Below are positions 24,201 through 36,874 of a DNA stretch of 64,000 bases, piece after piece; positions within the stretch are counted from its first letter, which is position 1; each line of letters begins with the position of its first letter. The notes below the pieces were generated by a model. That model had not been told where the DNA came from. It saw nothing but the letters and a program-made list of their open reading frames with translations, and made no database searches. This DNA is from Mugil cephalus (taxonomy: Eukaryota; Chordata; Actinopteri; Mugiliformes; Mugilidae). A program made the translations under genes and the position numbers. The stretch spans positions 12,717,913 to 12,781,912 of the forward strand of contig NC_061783.1 in the NCBI RefSeq assembly GCF_022458985.1, read 5' to 3'.

Positions 24201-27200
24201 AATAACCAGTAGTTAAAGCTGAAGTAGTTGATCAACTGGAATACGTCTGGGACAGACAGGTAAAACAAGGACATTCCTCCCTGAGAGAAGAAGATCAAAC
24301 ACAAAGCACATTACGTTTGATAAGAAACCATGTGAGCATAGCAACCAAATATGCAGCTTTATTCCAAAACCCACTAAAATACTGGGATACTAACATTGAA
24401 AAGCAGGGCAGGAATAGGGGTGAAACGCTTTATGTGGATCATGCACAGGAAATTAGGCAGGTGGCCTTCTCTGGAGCCGACAAAAAACAACCTGCAGGAG
24501 AAAACAAATGATCACTGTGCTGCTTGCTTGCATACTCTATCGAACTATCAAACTATAAGTGACAGTATTATAGAATAGGAGAGTTTCTTTACCTCGAAGC
24601 TGCAATGATTGAGGAGTTGAGGCCTCCGTAGCAGGAAATGGCCACAGAGAGGGGGATCAGCCATCGACCCCAGCCCAGAACCTCATCTGCAAATGTCTGA
24701 GACAAAACATTTAATGTTAATGGTCAAATTTTAGATTTATTAATAATGTGACGTCTAAGTGCAACGTTTGCCATTCATTTCGAGATGTAATCTAACGAAT
24801 GGGCTAAATCCATATTAAGACCCCACGTTTCCAGCTCTGTAAGTCAGTGCAGTGTCCTAAAACATTTCAAAAGCGTTCCTTCTTCTTAAAGAACAAAGAA
24901 CAATAAACAACAATCACATAAACCACAACCTCAGAAAAAAGCGAGTTTATGAATAACTGAGCAATGGCCAAAAATATGTTTTCCAAAGTCACGGTTACCA
25001 TGACGTTCCATTGCTAATCACTTCATCCTTGAGTCCACATTTGTGCCATGTGTAAAGTAATTCCACTGAGATATTCCTGATTTTGCATTCACATTAACAC
25101 AATGGGCAGACAACCCAAAAACATGATAGCCTAAGCCCAAGCACAACTCCCCCTCTTCCAATACACTAATTACATCATGCACTCCCCTCTGTTCCTGTGC
25201 GCAGTGCTAACCTCTTTATCCAAATTAGGTTCCTGTCATCAGGACTGCGGCAGTCACAGATAACCAAAAGGGACAACTGAAACCAGATATTAGTGCGAGT
25301 GGCTGCCAGCCAGACTCAAAGAGACAGGAGTAAAAGATGGAAATGGAGGATCTGTACCTGCTGTCCATTCGAGGCTCAGCAGATGCTATAAATTTGGATA
25401 ACTAATAGGGTTTGTGTACTCATTAGTATGCACATGGTCTGGTTTACTGCTTGTTTGAAGCTTTTCTTTTTTTTTTAGTGTGCATGGAGAACGCATTAAC
25501 TAAATTCAGACACTCACCACAGCAACAGCTTCACTGCTGAGCACTTGGTCTGCATCCAAGACGACATAGTACGCTACGTTGGTCAGGATGTAGATCACTG
25601 TGACGATTGGCATGGAAATGGCAATGGACAAAGGCAGATTCCTACGATGGTAAATAAGAAAGGCGGGTTGTTTTTTGTGAAACTTATGTAATGTTAGATT
25701 TACAATGGGTTAAGTTATGCAGGCCAAGAATCGTGTTAATACACACCAAGGGCAGAAATAAAAATGCATCACACTTGTTGTGAAATCTTTTTGAAATCCA
25801 AGACTTTGTACCTTTCTGGGTTCTTGATCTCTTCTGTAATAAAGTTGAGTGTATCCCAGCCAGAGTAGGAGTAAAGTGCTGAATAGAGGGCCAAGGCCAT
25901 ATCTCCAGGGTCAAACTTGGAGCCTTTAAATGAGTTCTCGAAGTTCTGGTCAAAACCTACATCAGCACCGGATTCACACATAAAAGAATGAGGAAATGAG
26001 GTTTTTAACTGAGCCACTGCGCAACTCTCCAGTTCTTAGACATGGCACGGAAGTGGTGTTGTGGTAACATGTTTGATAGTTTCAAGTACATCCTACCTTG
26101 TGCCAGTCTAACCAGGCCCGTGATGATGATGACAATAAGGGCAAGGACCTTGGCTACAGTGGAGATGACCTGAAGAATAGCACCCCATTTCACTTTCATA
26201 CAGTTCACACAGGTTAGCAGACCTGATGGAAAGACAAGAATAAACTTCACAGAATTAGAGAATAAATAGGCAGAGATTGAAATGTGAATGTATCTATTTC
26301 TTATTATTCTCATTCTCAAATCTACAGTTCACTGAAACAGTAGTGGGAGGGAAACAAATAATTTAGTACTTATCACTAGGGATGTCATGGTTACTTGATT
26401 TCACAATTAATCGGGGTATTAAGCGCTACAATTAACTGATTGTAACATTTCCTGAATACCGCCAGAAAATAGTTAAGAGCAACTCAAACGAAAACAGAGT
26501 AACGCAACACCCACGCAGTGTTTTCTTAAATGTCTTGGGTACTCATGACTACTAAGGTAAACAACAGATAACTATCTTGCTCAGTATCTACTCTTTGGGA
26601 TTCTTAATCTACTGGTTACCACCGGTCACTTTGTAAACTTCCTCAAGTGTCTCGATCCGCTGGACGGCGCTCGCTTTATCAACAAAGAACAAGATTATTG
26701 TGGCCCAGAAGTTTAACACCATCTCTTCCTTTGAACGCTGACGTTCTCTCTACACGCTGGTCTGCTGACAATATCACATGATGTTGGTGACTGGCGCTAC
26801 GCTTTAAATTATCCGACCTTTCATCGAGTTGTTTTCTTTTTGCTCAGGTGTATGTGTGTACAAATACAAATATTGGATCATATAATTGGTAATACAATTA
26901 TATTTTAGCATCAAAAGATAGAAATAAAGGAAACTTTAAGACCTTTAAGGAATGTTCATGTGATTTTACATATGAATAGATATGCGAAATCAATCAACGC
27001 ATAATAATCGTGATTATCGTAATATCACGATAAATAAAATAATCGTACTAAGGGAAACTGTAATTGTGACATCCCTACTCATCACTAAAACAATTATCAT
27101 TGTTGAAGAGTAAGAGCAAAACCTCCAAGTTGATCCAAGTTGTTACAAGAGTCTTGAAACTGCCAGAAGTAGGTCTATCCTCAAACTAGGAGATTACCAT

Positions 27201-30200
27201 ACTGATTTGTTGACAGTACTCAGTCAAAGTTGCTCCTTTGTAAAGCTGTCTTTGTCAACGCAAACTCAACAGGTTCAAGGTAGAATGGTTGTGTTTGCAT
27301 TGCATCTAATCTCCAGAAATGTCTTTGATGTAGTAGCACTGCAAAGCCTCGACTCCTCCATTAGTTCAGGTGCAGCTCGCTAGGAAAGGGCGACAACTTA
27401 ATGTACACTGTGTATCGCCAAAAACAATCCCCACGAGAAGAATTCGCCATCTCGCAATAAATGTGATAAACACAAGTTGATGACGTCCTCGCAGCCGTAG
27501 CTCACTTGAGGCTATTGCTAATATAGAACTGGTTTGGATATCATAAGGTTGGATGTGTAACAAACGTATCCAATAAGCAAGAAAAAATGTTAAGGTATGA
27601 AAACGTATCTCAAAATAAATGACCCGTTCTTCATTTTATTCTTTTTTTATCTTATGCTGTAAATGTCACCAGATTTCATTTCAGAAATCTGATCATCATA
27701 TGGAAAATAAAAACAAAAAACAAAGGAAGCGATGGAAAGATGGAACCGAAGGGATGTTTTCACATTTTAGACATTTTCAGACTGATTACTCACTACCGTT
27801 TCCTTAACAACTTTCTACTTAAACCTGTGGTTAAGCAGCTCATTTGACTATAACTGGTCTCATCTTAGATCTCTCAAGACAGAATGTAGCGACAGGCCGA
27901 GTCAAAAACATGGATTGGAATTATAATATTTTCATCATGATTTTTTTTATCTGCAGAATGGCAAACTTTATTGTGATAAATTTTTAGCCTTATCGCTCAT
28001 CCCTACAGCCCGCATAGTTTAATATTTCAGTGGCATCATCTGAGATTCCTCTCGCCAGTGGGTTTCCTTTCAGCTGCTGGGAGAGCGTCTCCTGTACTGC
28101 TAAACAAACATTCAACTGCAAATCTACACCTCCGGTACAAACAGGATGGATTAACATGGCTGTTAAATAAAACCGCCCCCATTAAAACAACCCGCGAGCG
28201 CTACAGATACAGTCATTAAGAAGTTTTCCAATGCAAAATTTTGGCAGCAGTTTGAATTAATCATAAATACACACATACACAGCTAAGAATAAGAACACAA
28301 CCGCTTTATGAGACAAATATATAATAAGTGTAGTAAGTGTAAAATAATAAGTGTACTGTGTATTTGGTTAAAATAACATTTGGGCTGTGTGGCGTTCTTG
28401 CTGAAGGTTGTTCTAATCACGTGTAAGAAGCCTTTTTTGGGAAAAACCACATCTCCACTGATATGTAACAGGTTGTGTAAAGCAAGAGTGCAAGTGTGTT
28501 AAGTGCAGAACAAGCCTTACATATGATGACGGCAGCGATTAGTCGGACAGCGTCGTAGGGAGCTGTGCATGTGGGGTAGAAAGGCTGGACCAGGTAGCTG
28601 GAGAAGGTCAAGCCTATCACTGCCTGACACGCTGGTTCTACTATCAACAAGGACGTCCACAATCTGCAGCAGAATTGATGCATCTCAGTGATGATAGGAA
28701 ACACGACACTGATATCACGTACACTTTAACTTCATATACGATCTCGTCTTATGCATCTTAGGCAATTGACAAGCCAGGCGTACAGGAAACGATTTGTATA
28801 TTGCCCCCACTGGTGCTATAAAAACTGATATGATATGAAATAATGTTGAGTCCAGATGCTTCAAGAACAGTATTATGCTTCAAGTTTGTTACACTCCAAA
28901 GAAAGAACAAGTGCTGAGTCACTGTTTCTAGGATAAAATGAAATTGTGTACAGATAAGCAAAAGGCGGCATACCGAATAAAAGCCAGAAAGCCTCCAAAA
29001 GCTTCCAAGATGTAGGCGTAGGAGGCTCCAGATTTACGGATGGTGGTACCCAGTTCAGCGTAGCATAACGCTCCGATCACAGAAAATATCCCTCCGATGG
29101 CCCACACTATCAGGGACAAACCAAAAGAGCCTGTGTACTTAAGAACTCCCTGCAGGATGACAACAGGAGAGGAATGTCAGTATCTTGTACTTCCCAATGT
29201 GTAACATTTCCTATGAACAAGAAAGCTCTCACATGAGGGAAAGTTTGTTTAGAGCCATGAGAGAGCCGTCAGTTAGGCCCAGAAATGTTTGGACAGTGAC
29301 ACAATCTTCGTGATTTGGGCTCTGCATGTCACCACAATGAATGTGAAATGAAACAACTGTGATGCACAGAAAACAGACTTTTACATTTAATTCAGGGGGT
29401 TAAATGAAAAATATCCCGTGACATGTTTGGAAATAGCAAACAGTTTCATACAAAGTCTCCTCCTTTAAGGACTGCCTGAAGTCTGGAGCCCATGGACATC
29501 ACCAAGCTCTGGGTTCCCTCCTTTGTGATCCGTTGCCAGGCCTTTACCGCAACTATCTTCAGTTGTTGCTTGTTTGTTAGTCTTTCTGGCTTCAGTTTTG
29601 TCTTCAGCAAAATAAGATGCCTGCTCCAACACGTCGAGATCTGGAGATTGACTTGGCCAATGCAGAATATTCCACTTCTTCACCTTAAAAAAAAACTCCT
29701 GTGTTGCTTCTGCAGTATGTTTTGGAACATTGTCCATCGGTGCTGAGAAGAACCTTCCGATAAACTTTGCTGCATTTGGGTGAATTTGAGCATCAAGTAT
29801 ATCACTATCCGCTTTAGAATATATTCGTCTGCTTCTGTCACTAAACACTAGTTAGCCAGTGCTGTTGGAAGCCCTACATGTCCATGACATCACCTTGCGT
29901 CCACTACATTTTACAGAAGATGCAGTGTGACTTGGGTCAGCTGTCAAAGCCTTCTGCAAACTTCTCTCTTCCCATCAGGATGATCTCAGTTTCATCTGTC
30001 CAAAGGATGCTGTTCCAGAACTGGTCTGATATCCTTTGATGTTTTATTTTGGCAAATCTAATCTGGCCTTTCTGTTTTGAAGTGATTAACGGTTTGCACC
30101 TTGTGGTGAACCACCTGGATGACATGAAAGTCCTCTGTTTATTATAGATTTAGATACTGATACACCTACTTCCTGGAGAATGTTCTTCACCTGTGAAGGT

Positions 30201-30905
30201 TTTTTTCATCACCATGAAAAGGTTCTTGAGTTCCAGTGTTTTTTTTGTTTTGTTTTTGTCCTGGTACCTAACTCCTAACACTTCCACTATCCCTCCGATG
30301 GAATTTTTTCCCAGCCTAAGGATGGTCTGTTATACTTTCATTGAGATCTCATGTTGTGGGTTCAGAGTGACAACGTCAAAATGCAAATTTCACACTTGGA
30401 ATCGACTCCAGACCTTTTACCTGCTTAAATGATGAAGCATCAATGAGGGAATAGCCAATGCAACCCACAAAATCACTTTTGAGTCAATCGTCCCTACTTT
30501 TGGTCACTTGAAAAAGAGGCACCTACATATTAGAGAGTTTTAATTCCTAAACTGTTCATCCAATTGGGATGTAAATACCATCATATTACAGCTGAGAGTC
30601 AACGCTTTAAGCTTATGTTGATTATATAACTTTATCTTGAACAGCTAAAATAACAAAACTTGTGTCAGCGTCCAAATATATATGGACCTAACTGTGTGTG
30701 TTACACAAGCAAAGCCAAAACAACTATTTCTATTGAAAGGAGGACAAAAAAGTTCTGGAAAAGCGGTCATTCCTACCTTCGGTGAGATGAAGATGCCAGA
30801 GCCGATCATATTTCCCACAATGAGACAAACCCCGTGAAGGAGGGAAATCTCCTTCTTCAGCCGCACAGTGCTGCTCTCAGACACCGTGTCTACATCGGCA
30901 CCCAT
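21261..30905 (-). CDS. slc7a7: y+LAT-type cationic/neutral amino-acid exchanger (SLC7A7/SLC7A6 family), complete, 11 coding exons
   Basis: This is the light subunit of a heteromeric plasma-membrane transporter. In vertebrates it pairs with 4F2hc (SLC3A2) and exports Lys or Arg in exchange for neutral amino acids plus Na+. Coding exons (minus): 30905-30777, 29149-28974, 28663-28521, 26222-26097, 25956-25812, 25641-25518, 24696-24593, 24491-24395, 24280-24131, 23142-22959, 21355-21261. The lengths sum to 1,473 nt, giving 490 residues and TGA, with phases agreeing at every junction; human SLC7A7 has 511. Family marks are [20 protein letters not shown] and GSGIF in TM1, [20 protein letters not shown], and [20 protein letters not shown]. 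Cys134 lies in the TM3-4 loop (YPTCTAPY), at the place of the disulfide to 4F2hc. Twelve hydrophobic segments are expected for the family. Wording such as LLIVEP and [19 protein letters not shown] favours y+LAT1, but slc7a6 is not excluded. Introns carry four DNA-transposon copies. Confidence 0.93.
21607..22201. mobile_element. TA-flanked MITE in the last intron of slc7a7
   Basis: The left end GTCAGGTTTACATGGAG mirrors the right end CTCCATGTAAACCCAGC. The inner parts also partly match (AATCGG / CCGATT). The element is 595 bp and has TA on both sides (21,605-21,606 and 22,202-22,203), consistent with a TA target duplication. It encodes nothing recognisable. The superfamily is not assigned with confidence. 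Confidence 0.7.
26377..27077. mobile_element. Non-autonomous hAT-like element with 8-bp target duplication
   Basis: The terminal inverted repeats are TAGGGATGTCATGGTTA on the left and, inverted from the right, TAGGGATGTCACAATTA. The flanking octamers are CTTATCAC (26,369-26,376) and CTCATCAC (27,078-27,085). This 8-bp duplication with one mismatch is the hAT hallmark. The element is 701 bp, with no transposase recognised. It lies in the third intron of slc7a7. Confidence 0.85.
27870..28007. mobile_element. hAT-like end fragment
   Basis: The segment ending at about 28,007 reads, inverted, TAGGGATGAGCGATAAGGCT followed by an AATTTATCACAATAAA block. This is typical of the ends of fish hAT MITEs with TAGGGATG termini. 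The partner end is not evident, so this is a solo relic in the same slc7a7 intron as the element at 26,377. Confidence 0.5.
29270..30694 (-). mobile_element. Tc1-like transposon with degenerate transposase, in slc7a7 intron 1
   Basis: The terminal inverted repeats start CAGTTAGGCCCAGAAATGTT on the left and CAGTTAGGTCCATATATATT inverted from the right, giving an element of 1,425 bp. Minus-strand fragments of a DD34E transposase are readable. Around 30,125-29,937 is [17 protein letters not shown] with the first Asp; around 29,740-29,650 is [14 protein letters not shown] followed by [13 protein letters not shown], where NPIEH normally stands. The pieces lie in different frames and are interrupted by stops, so the transposase is dead. 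Transposase and host gene have the same orientation. It sits entirely inside the first coding intron, between 29,149 and 30,777. Confidence 0.88.
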
Positions 30906-30909
30906 TCTG

Positions 30910-33900
30910 AGAAGTTTATAGTTCTTGACTTCAGCTCAGACGAGGACGGCGGGGAAATGAACAAGAGGACGGACTGAAGCGAAAATATAGAACAATGAAA
31001 AGCCGTACAAACTGAAAAGTGAGGTGTGGAAAAAAAAAAAAACAAGAACAACGGATTGGGTGTCACAATAACGGTCAGATTGTGTCAAACAGCCATTGAA
31101 TCCACGGTGTATTCCTCCGCTGAGGTAGTCTGTAAAACAAACAAAGACACCGTCTCACTGAAGGGACTTACAGTAGATTTGCTGAAAGGATGTGAGTTAA
31201 GTGATCCAGACTCAGTGCACCATTGTAAGTATCCCTAACAGGATGGCTGTGAATAAATGGAGTGGACAAATGGTTTAAATTGAATTAATCAAGCCTTCTT
31301 CTGCAGCCACAAAGACACAAATGAAAACAATCCAAGAATGTAATTGGGATGGAAATCTTCTGAGCAAGTTGGTGCCGTGCTGTGCAGGAGGTGAAGAAAT
31401 CTTACACAGAAACAACAGCTCAATGAGAGATGAATCCAGTATCACCACTTAATTTCTGTTCAAGCCTCTAATGACATGGTGCTTTGTAACACACACACAC
31501 ACACTCAGTTCTACAAAAGCCCTTGGGTGTAACTTTGTACTTTCTAATACTCATCTGTCAAGATTGGTACTCTGTGTCCTCTGTGTATTACTTAAAACTT
31601 GGCGTTGGTATTAAGAGATTATATGTTGCACTGTGACCCATGTGAGCAAAGTAAAACCAGGTTAAATGATCACCCTGGCACTAGAATCAACTCAGGTGGA
31701 ATTAAACAAGTTTTACTTCCACATTCTGTTCATGGGGAGTGGCGCTCACATTCACCGTTCTTCCTTTATCCATACAAGTCCTTTATGTGGTACTTAGTTC
31801 TGTGTTTTCGTGTAGCACCGAGTACTGTTCTCTCACTTCAGTACGTATTGCACCTGCTATGCATGGTAGATAAAAACCTCTTGACCTTAATCCTGAAACA
31901 CAGAGCCAACCTTTGTTAACGAAACACGTCTTAGACTGGAGGCAGTGGCGTGACCAAGGGGGAAAAGGTATCAACTGCATGAGTGTGTGTTTGGTTTTCC
32001 CATATTGTGGATAGAGAAACTACACTTTAGATAAATTTGTGACAAAATGTGTAACTAGATTATGTTCTTTGTGGAATGTGGTCATCTTCTGGCACAGAAA
32101 TCATTAAACTTTTCAAAGTCACAATTGTCTTTGAATAAAAGAAGATGACAAATTAACTTTTACCTTATCTAGACAGTTTGTAACAGAATTTTCATTTACA
32201 TAGTAAAAACTGGTATGTGAAAGACAGGCGCCATCTGTCCCCGTCAATAGAACAATGAAATTACGCCGCTAGCATCTGCTCTGCATCCTTAAACCAATAT
32301 GCTGCAGCTAATGTCCCCTCCATTCAAACTCTCAGAAACATCTGCGGAGGAAAAGATCATCAATTGTAATATGAACTACATTTGCTCTCATTTACTCCTG
32401 GGCTCATGGGAAAAACTGTAGAGTAAGTTCATTAAACTATTATGAAACTTTTATGTTAAACTACAAGTAGAGACAGAAGCAGCTTCTCTGATTTCATCTC
32501 ATATGTCTCCACTTCCACTTAAGGTACACTAGTGAAAATGAATGGATTCTGACATAACAGTCTTAGCAATTTTAGCATCATCAAGGTTATGGTATCCAGC
32601 ATTAGTTTAAAATAAAAGATGCTGATTCAACTATGTTTTCATTTTCGTACAGGTTTCTACTACCATTGTATTGTACTAACACGTGCTTGTATTAATTTGA
32701 GAGCCCCATTTTAGTGGTTTAGTCCACGTCAACTAAAATAAACACTTTGTGTTCATGTTAATACATTTTAACAGCACCTCAAACCACATCCTTTAAAATG
32801 ATCATACTGTTAAAATTACCATCTCCCTTATGTTGTTTTAGCATAAACTAAACATTATAAGTAGCCATTAAGCCAAGACGTGTGCAGGGCTGTTATAGTA
32901 GAATACATTCGTTTTCACTAGTGTAGCTTTTTGTTTGGTTGACTAATAATGATCGGTCGCATCTATAATTTACAACCATTTCATACATCAACATTTTTTT
33001 TTTTTTAATAAGATACTGTAATATTTTTTGGCACATCTCTGAAAAGCTTCTTTGATCAACCTCTCAATATTTGCCCGTGTAGTTTTAGGCACAGTACTTC
33101 AGACAGTCATACTAAAGTGGATTTGTGTTTGAAATGGAACAATAAGTGTCAAATTCACCTTGTCAAAGTTGAGCAAACAAAATACGATCTTTTAACATTT
33201 ATACTGTACTCAGTGAGTGCATTACTTTAAGCTCTGAGCCCTGTGCCGATCGTAATATTACTTGGCGGGCATGTAATCAATCAGGTCATGGCAAAAAAAA
33301 AATTAAACATCGGCACTTACGCGTGTATTTTAAACCCATTGGTCCTTTCGGAACAACACGTGGATGCTTACAACGCACTGATAAAGAAAACTAAATGCTG
33401 CGGGCATATTTAGAGATTGATCGAGACAACATTTTAAAGCGTGCACTTAATAAACGCTTTGCGGTCTGTCAACGCGTGGTAGTTGTAGCTTTAACTGTGC
33501 GCGCTCCAGCGAGCATCCACGTCTCTGAGAAGTGAGACCGGGGGGGTCACATTGTGTCCCAAAGTTAACTACACGCGTGGAAATGTCAGCTCACCAATTA
33601 GTTATGGCACAGCGGTACACAACAACCAAAAGCCGCACTCGCTTCACTGACTAAAAACCCAAATGACCGTTTACAATTAAACGAGGAAATGGTTAATAAT
33701 TAGCCCCATTTTTGGGCTGATAACCTTCTTGGCACCGGCCTCATAAATGCCAATGCGCTTATGTAGATTTATGTGTTTGCTTATTCGTACACCAACTTTA
33801 ATTCACTAGCCAACACTGACATTAAGCTAAAGCGTGTCTCTGTTTTAGAGTCGCACATGTGGCATGTAACGTTAGCCTAGCTAGTGGAGCTAGCCGACTT

Positions 33901-33980
33901 ACTTACACAACTAGTGATGCTATGGAGACCACGACGAAGCAAGTGGTGATTTCATTAGCTTCTTAAAATCCCGAGGCAGG
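30910..33980. other. Non-coding stretch, probably the 5' intron of slc7a7
   Basis: About 3 kb with a CA run at about 31,490-31,505 and a T run at 32,995-33,006. No coding frame is recognised. The sequence just before the slc7a7 ATG reads, on the minus strand, a pyrimidine-rich stretch then TTCTCAG|A|ATG, a possible splice acceptor one base upstream of the start. That would make this region the intron separating a non-coding leader exon from the first coding exon. Confidence 0.5.
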
Positions 33981-34032
33981 ATTTAAAAGTGTGAGGTGGT
34001 TCAAAAAGTATAGCTCAAGAGAGACTCGTTAC

Positions 34033-34250
34033 CTCGGCGGCGTCTTGTCCTTTCTCCACCCGGCTGAAGTCTCCACACATGTGCCCTGCCTCACATCTGT
34101 GTCCCCTCTAACTTCAGCTCGGAGTCCACATCAGGTTAGCAGCAGCCAGCTAGCTCTGACTCACTCACAGCCGCCAGAGGATGGTGACACCACCCACCGC
34201 AGAAACGAGGAGGAGCGAAGCCGACGGGGCATTTAAGTCACAGCCCCGCT
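34033..34250 (-). other. slc7a7: Candidate non-coding first exon and promoter of slc7a7
   Basis: On the minus strand this GC-richer block ends in GCCGCCGAG followed by GTAACG, a plausible donor with the exon ending at 34,033. Together with a possible acceptor just upstream of the ATG at 30,905, it would form a 5'UTR exon, as is usual for SLC7A7 genes. The start is not defined. No transcript evidence is available here. Confidence 0.4.
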
Positions 34251-34689
34251 TTAACTTGCACCATGCAGGTTTAAAGAAATGTCAGCGGTAGCTACGTTGT
34301 CTCTGCTGCAGACACTGATCTGGACTCCCATCTTTCAGGAAGCGTTACCGGTAGGGTCAGCGCATTGATCTCTACCGAGAAATGAGCGGTGACGTGGCCG
34401 CACAGGTGTACGTGTCTAGTAAGTGAATAGTCCCACGATCTAAGCCCTTCTAATGAAATTCATTTGAGATCGAGTCTATAAAACGTCTAATAACATCCAA
34501 GAGGCGTTTAAAAAAAGAAGAAGAAGAACAGGCAACGTTCATCCGATTAGCTTCTTCAGTTGCAAGAGAGATGTGGGAAGTTGAGGTTTAAACAGGGAAC
34601 TTGCTTGACTTGTTTCTGAAGGATGGTGACACAAATTGACATTACAGGCGGAATAAGTACCTGTCCTTGGGGGGAGGGGCGTTAAAACC

Positions 34690-35090
34690 TTTTGTAAATT
34701 GATGGCAGATTTTTATCTCACTGCAACTCCTCTGTTAAGAGAAGGTTTCTCCAATTTGGCATATGGCTTCGTTTACTCCTCCCTAAAACCATCTGCCTTC
34801 TCTTGGCTAAGACTTGGACGTTGCTGTCTTGCTCATCTAGGCCTGTCCTTTGTCCTTCAGGTGTAGGTGGACCACTGAGTCGGTCCCCGATGAGCTGGCT
34901 CTCCTGTGTTTCTACATGCATTTGTGGATGGGTTGTTTGGTTTCCTCAATACCTCTGTACATTCCTCACTGCATTGAACAGCATGCATTACATTATTCTC
35001 TTGGGTATTGGTGTGGACGAATTTTTGTCAACACCAGTTCTTGGGATATCTTCTTGAGTCCTTGACAAAGGCCCAGTTGGGGGTTTGTTT
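34690..35090 (-). mobile_element. Possible Penelope-like/GIY-YIG retroelement tail (degenerate)
   Basis: The minus-strand frame at 34,921-34,718 includes LDEQDSNVQVLAKRR and GRSKRSHMPNWRNLLL. These line up with the pattern seen after the GIY-YIG domain in many fish Penelope-like elements, approximately DE.D..VL.RE.RWFERGVKEAI...PSLNR. The match is partial and no GIY-YIG or RT core was identified, so this is at best a 3' relic. Confidence 0.35.
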
Positions 35091-35099
35091 GATGTGTTT

Positions 35100-36580
35100 T
35101 TCCTCCTTTTCCTTTTTCTTTCCATCCATCAAATAATAAATACTGGTCAGTGTGAATATAGGTTCCCTACACTCTGATTAATGTATATCTCTTTTTATGC
35201 TTCAATTGACAATTTTCCCCCGTACAACTAGTTCTTTATTTTTGGAAACACGAACCAAAAACGGCCTCCTGGTTAATGAGTGGCCACTCAGTTCTCTAGC
35301 CATACACTTTAAATAAACAACAACGTAACGTGTCGTTATCTATGCAAACACATTAAGGAGCTTGACGTTTGTGTTGGAATTGACTACTGTTGTGATATAA
35401 CTGAGTTAGGCATCACCTAGATAGTATGTCATGATTACTGAATTCAGAATAAATGTGTAGATAAGTTCACAGTGAGTGCCAGCTAAAGCTTGGTTTGTCT
35501 GCAGTGAATAATCATAAAACCATCTAAAGGCCATGCTTTCCAAGGTTGCATGGTTGTAGATTTGCTGCCACCTAGTGGTTGTAATTTTATGAGTCCATCG
35601 TTTTATCTGGCGGATTCGAGTTGAGTATTTTCTGCAACTATAAATGGTGTTGATGATGTGTTTCGGTCTTTTTTTCCGCCTGCACGGATTATATATGATG
35701 TATGAGAGTTTAAAAAAATTGGATACATGAAGACTAGACATCTTGCAATTCTGCATCCGTGAAAGAAACTACCTCAAACCTAATCAGGATGAAAAAAAAA
35801 TATATATATATATAAAAAAAACTACACCAAATGTTACCCTTTGATGAGCTGTTTGATGAGCTCCTTCTCTCGGCATCATGGAAAGCATGCGTCCAGTACC
35901 TGCTCACCACCACAGGAAACAAAGGAGGAAACACCCACATTGTCAGCAGTCACAGCAGGGCGTTAAGATACAAGAGGACATAGGGTTTGTCAGGGCATTG
36001 GCTGTGGGAGAGGGGAGTGTGTTAGAATGCTCTACGGCCACCTAAACGCTAATTACTGGCATCAGTGTCAAGCCTTTTTGGTCGTGTGTTCAGATTTCCT
36101 GCCATGCATTTTCAAAATAAAACGCTTCTCCGCTATAATGCACATTGGAGCGTTTGAAGGCTGCGACGAATGACAAAAAAATGTGTTGAATGGCTTTGCA
36201 GGAAAGTACTCGAGCATGTGCAGCCAGTTGGATCATTGTACTTTGAGAAATTAAAAGCTAAACAAACGTACGTTTAACTTACATATTTCAAATAAGAAAA
36301 GTGACAAAAAATATCCAGGCGAAAATCATGGGGCAAAAATATTTAAGACTATTGTTTCTCTGACAAAATCGAGTTAAATGTCATTATTGCTATGTCGCCT
36401 TATGGCTCCACCTAACACTTATTCTCATTCACAGATAGCTTTGACTATCATTTGTTAGGCTGCTACTACTAATCCATAAAAATGTCAGCAGACAACATGA
36501 TCGCATGTTACGTGTTCATTCTATACTTTTTATCAGTCTACATGTTCAGCATTTTTTGCTTTAAGATTAATAGCTTAATC
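35100..36580. other. Intergenic region between divergent slc7a7 and stmn2
   Basis: AT-rich, non-coding. It contains a TATATATA patch near 35,801-35,812 and no recognised gene. It probably holds upstream control sequence for stmn2. I looked for an RE1/NRSE silencer here and saw none that fits well. Confidence 0.5.
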
Positions 36581-36874
36581 AGTAACCGAATATAAGGTGC
36601 AGCTCTAACCGTGTCATTCAATGTGTTCATGACGGGGCAGGTTTGTTATATGCTTTTATTTTGGACGGGTCAGCTGCACACTTCCGGGTGCCTTCTAGTT
36701 ATCTCCCGCCGACTTGACGCAGCTCATAACAGACCACCAGGCGCACCGGCAGCCTCTGTCTCTGCTGACTCAGTGCCTTACCAGCAGTCCCTTCACCCCG
36801 AGAAACAGCATCCAGCATCCAGCATCAGACGCACTCTCCTCCGGCCAACCCGCCCCGGCACCACCGTTGCAGAC
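36580..36874 (+). promoter_or_regulatory. stmn2: Candidate stmn2 promoter and 5'UTR
   Basis: This is the 300 bases upstream of the stmn2 ATG. GC content rises here, and a TATAAGG-like sequence lies near 36,590-36,596. The leader from about 36,690 to 36,874 is CA/CC-rich, with no upstream ATG close to the start codon that would compete in a strong context. The transcription start is not determinable from sequence alone. Confidence 0.35.
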
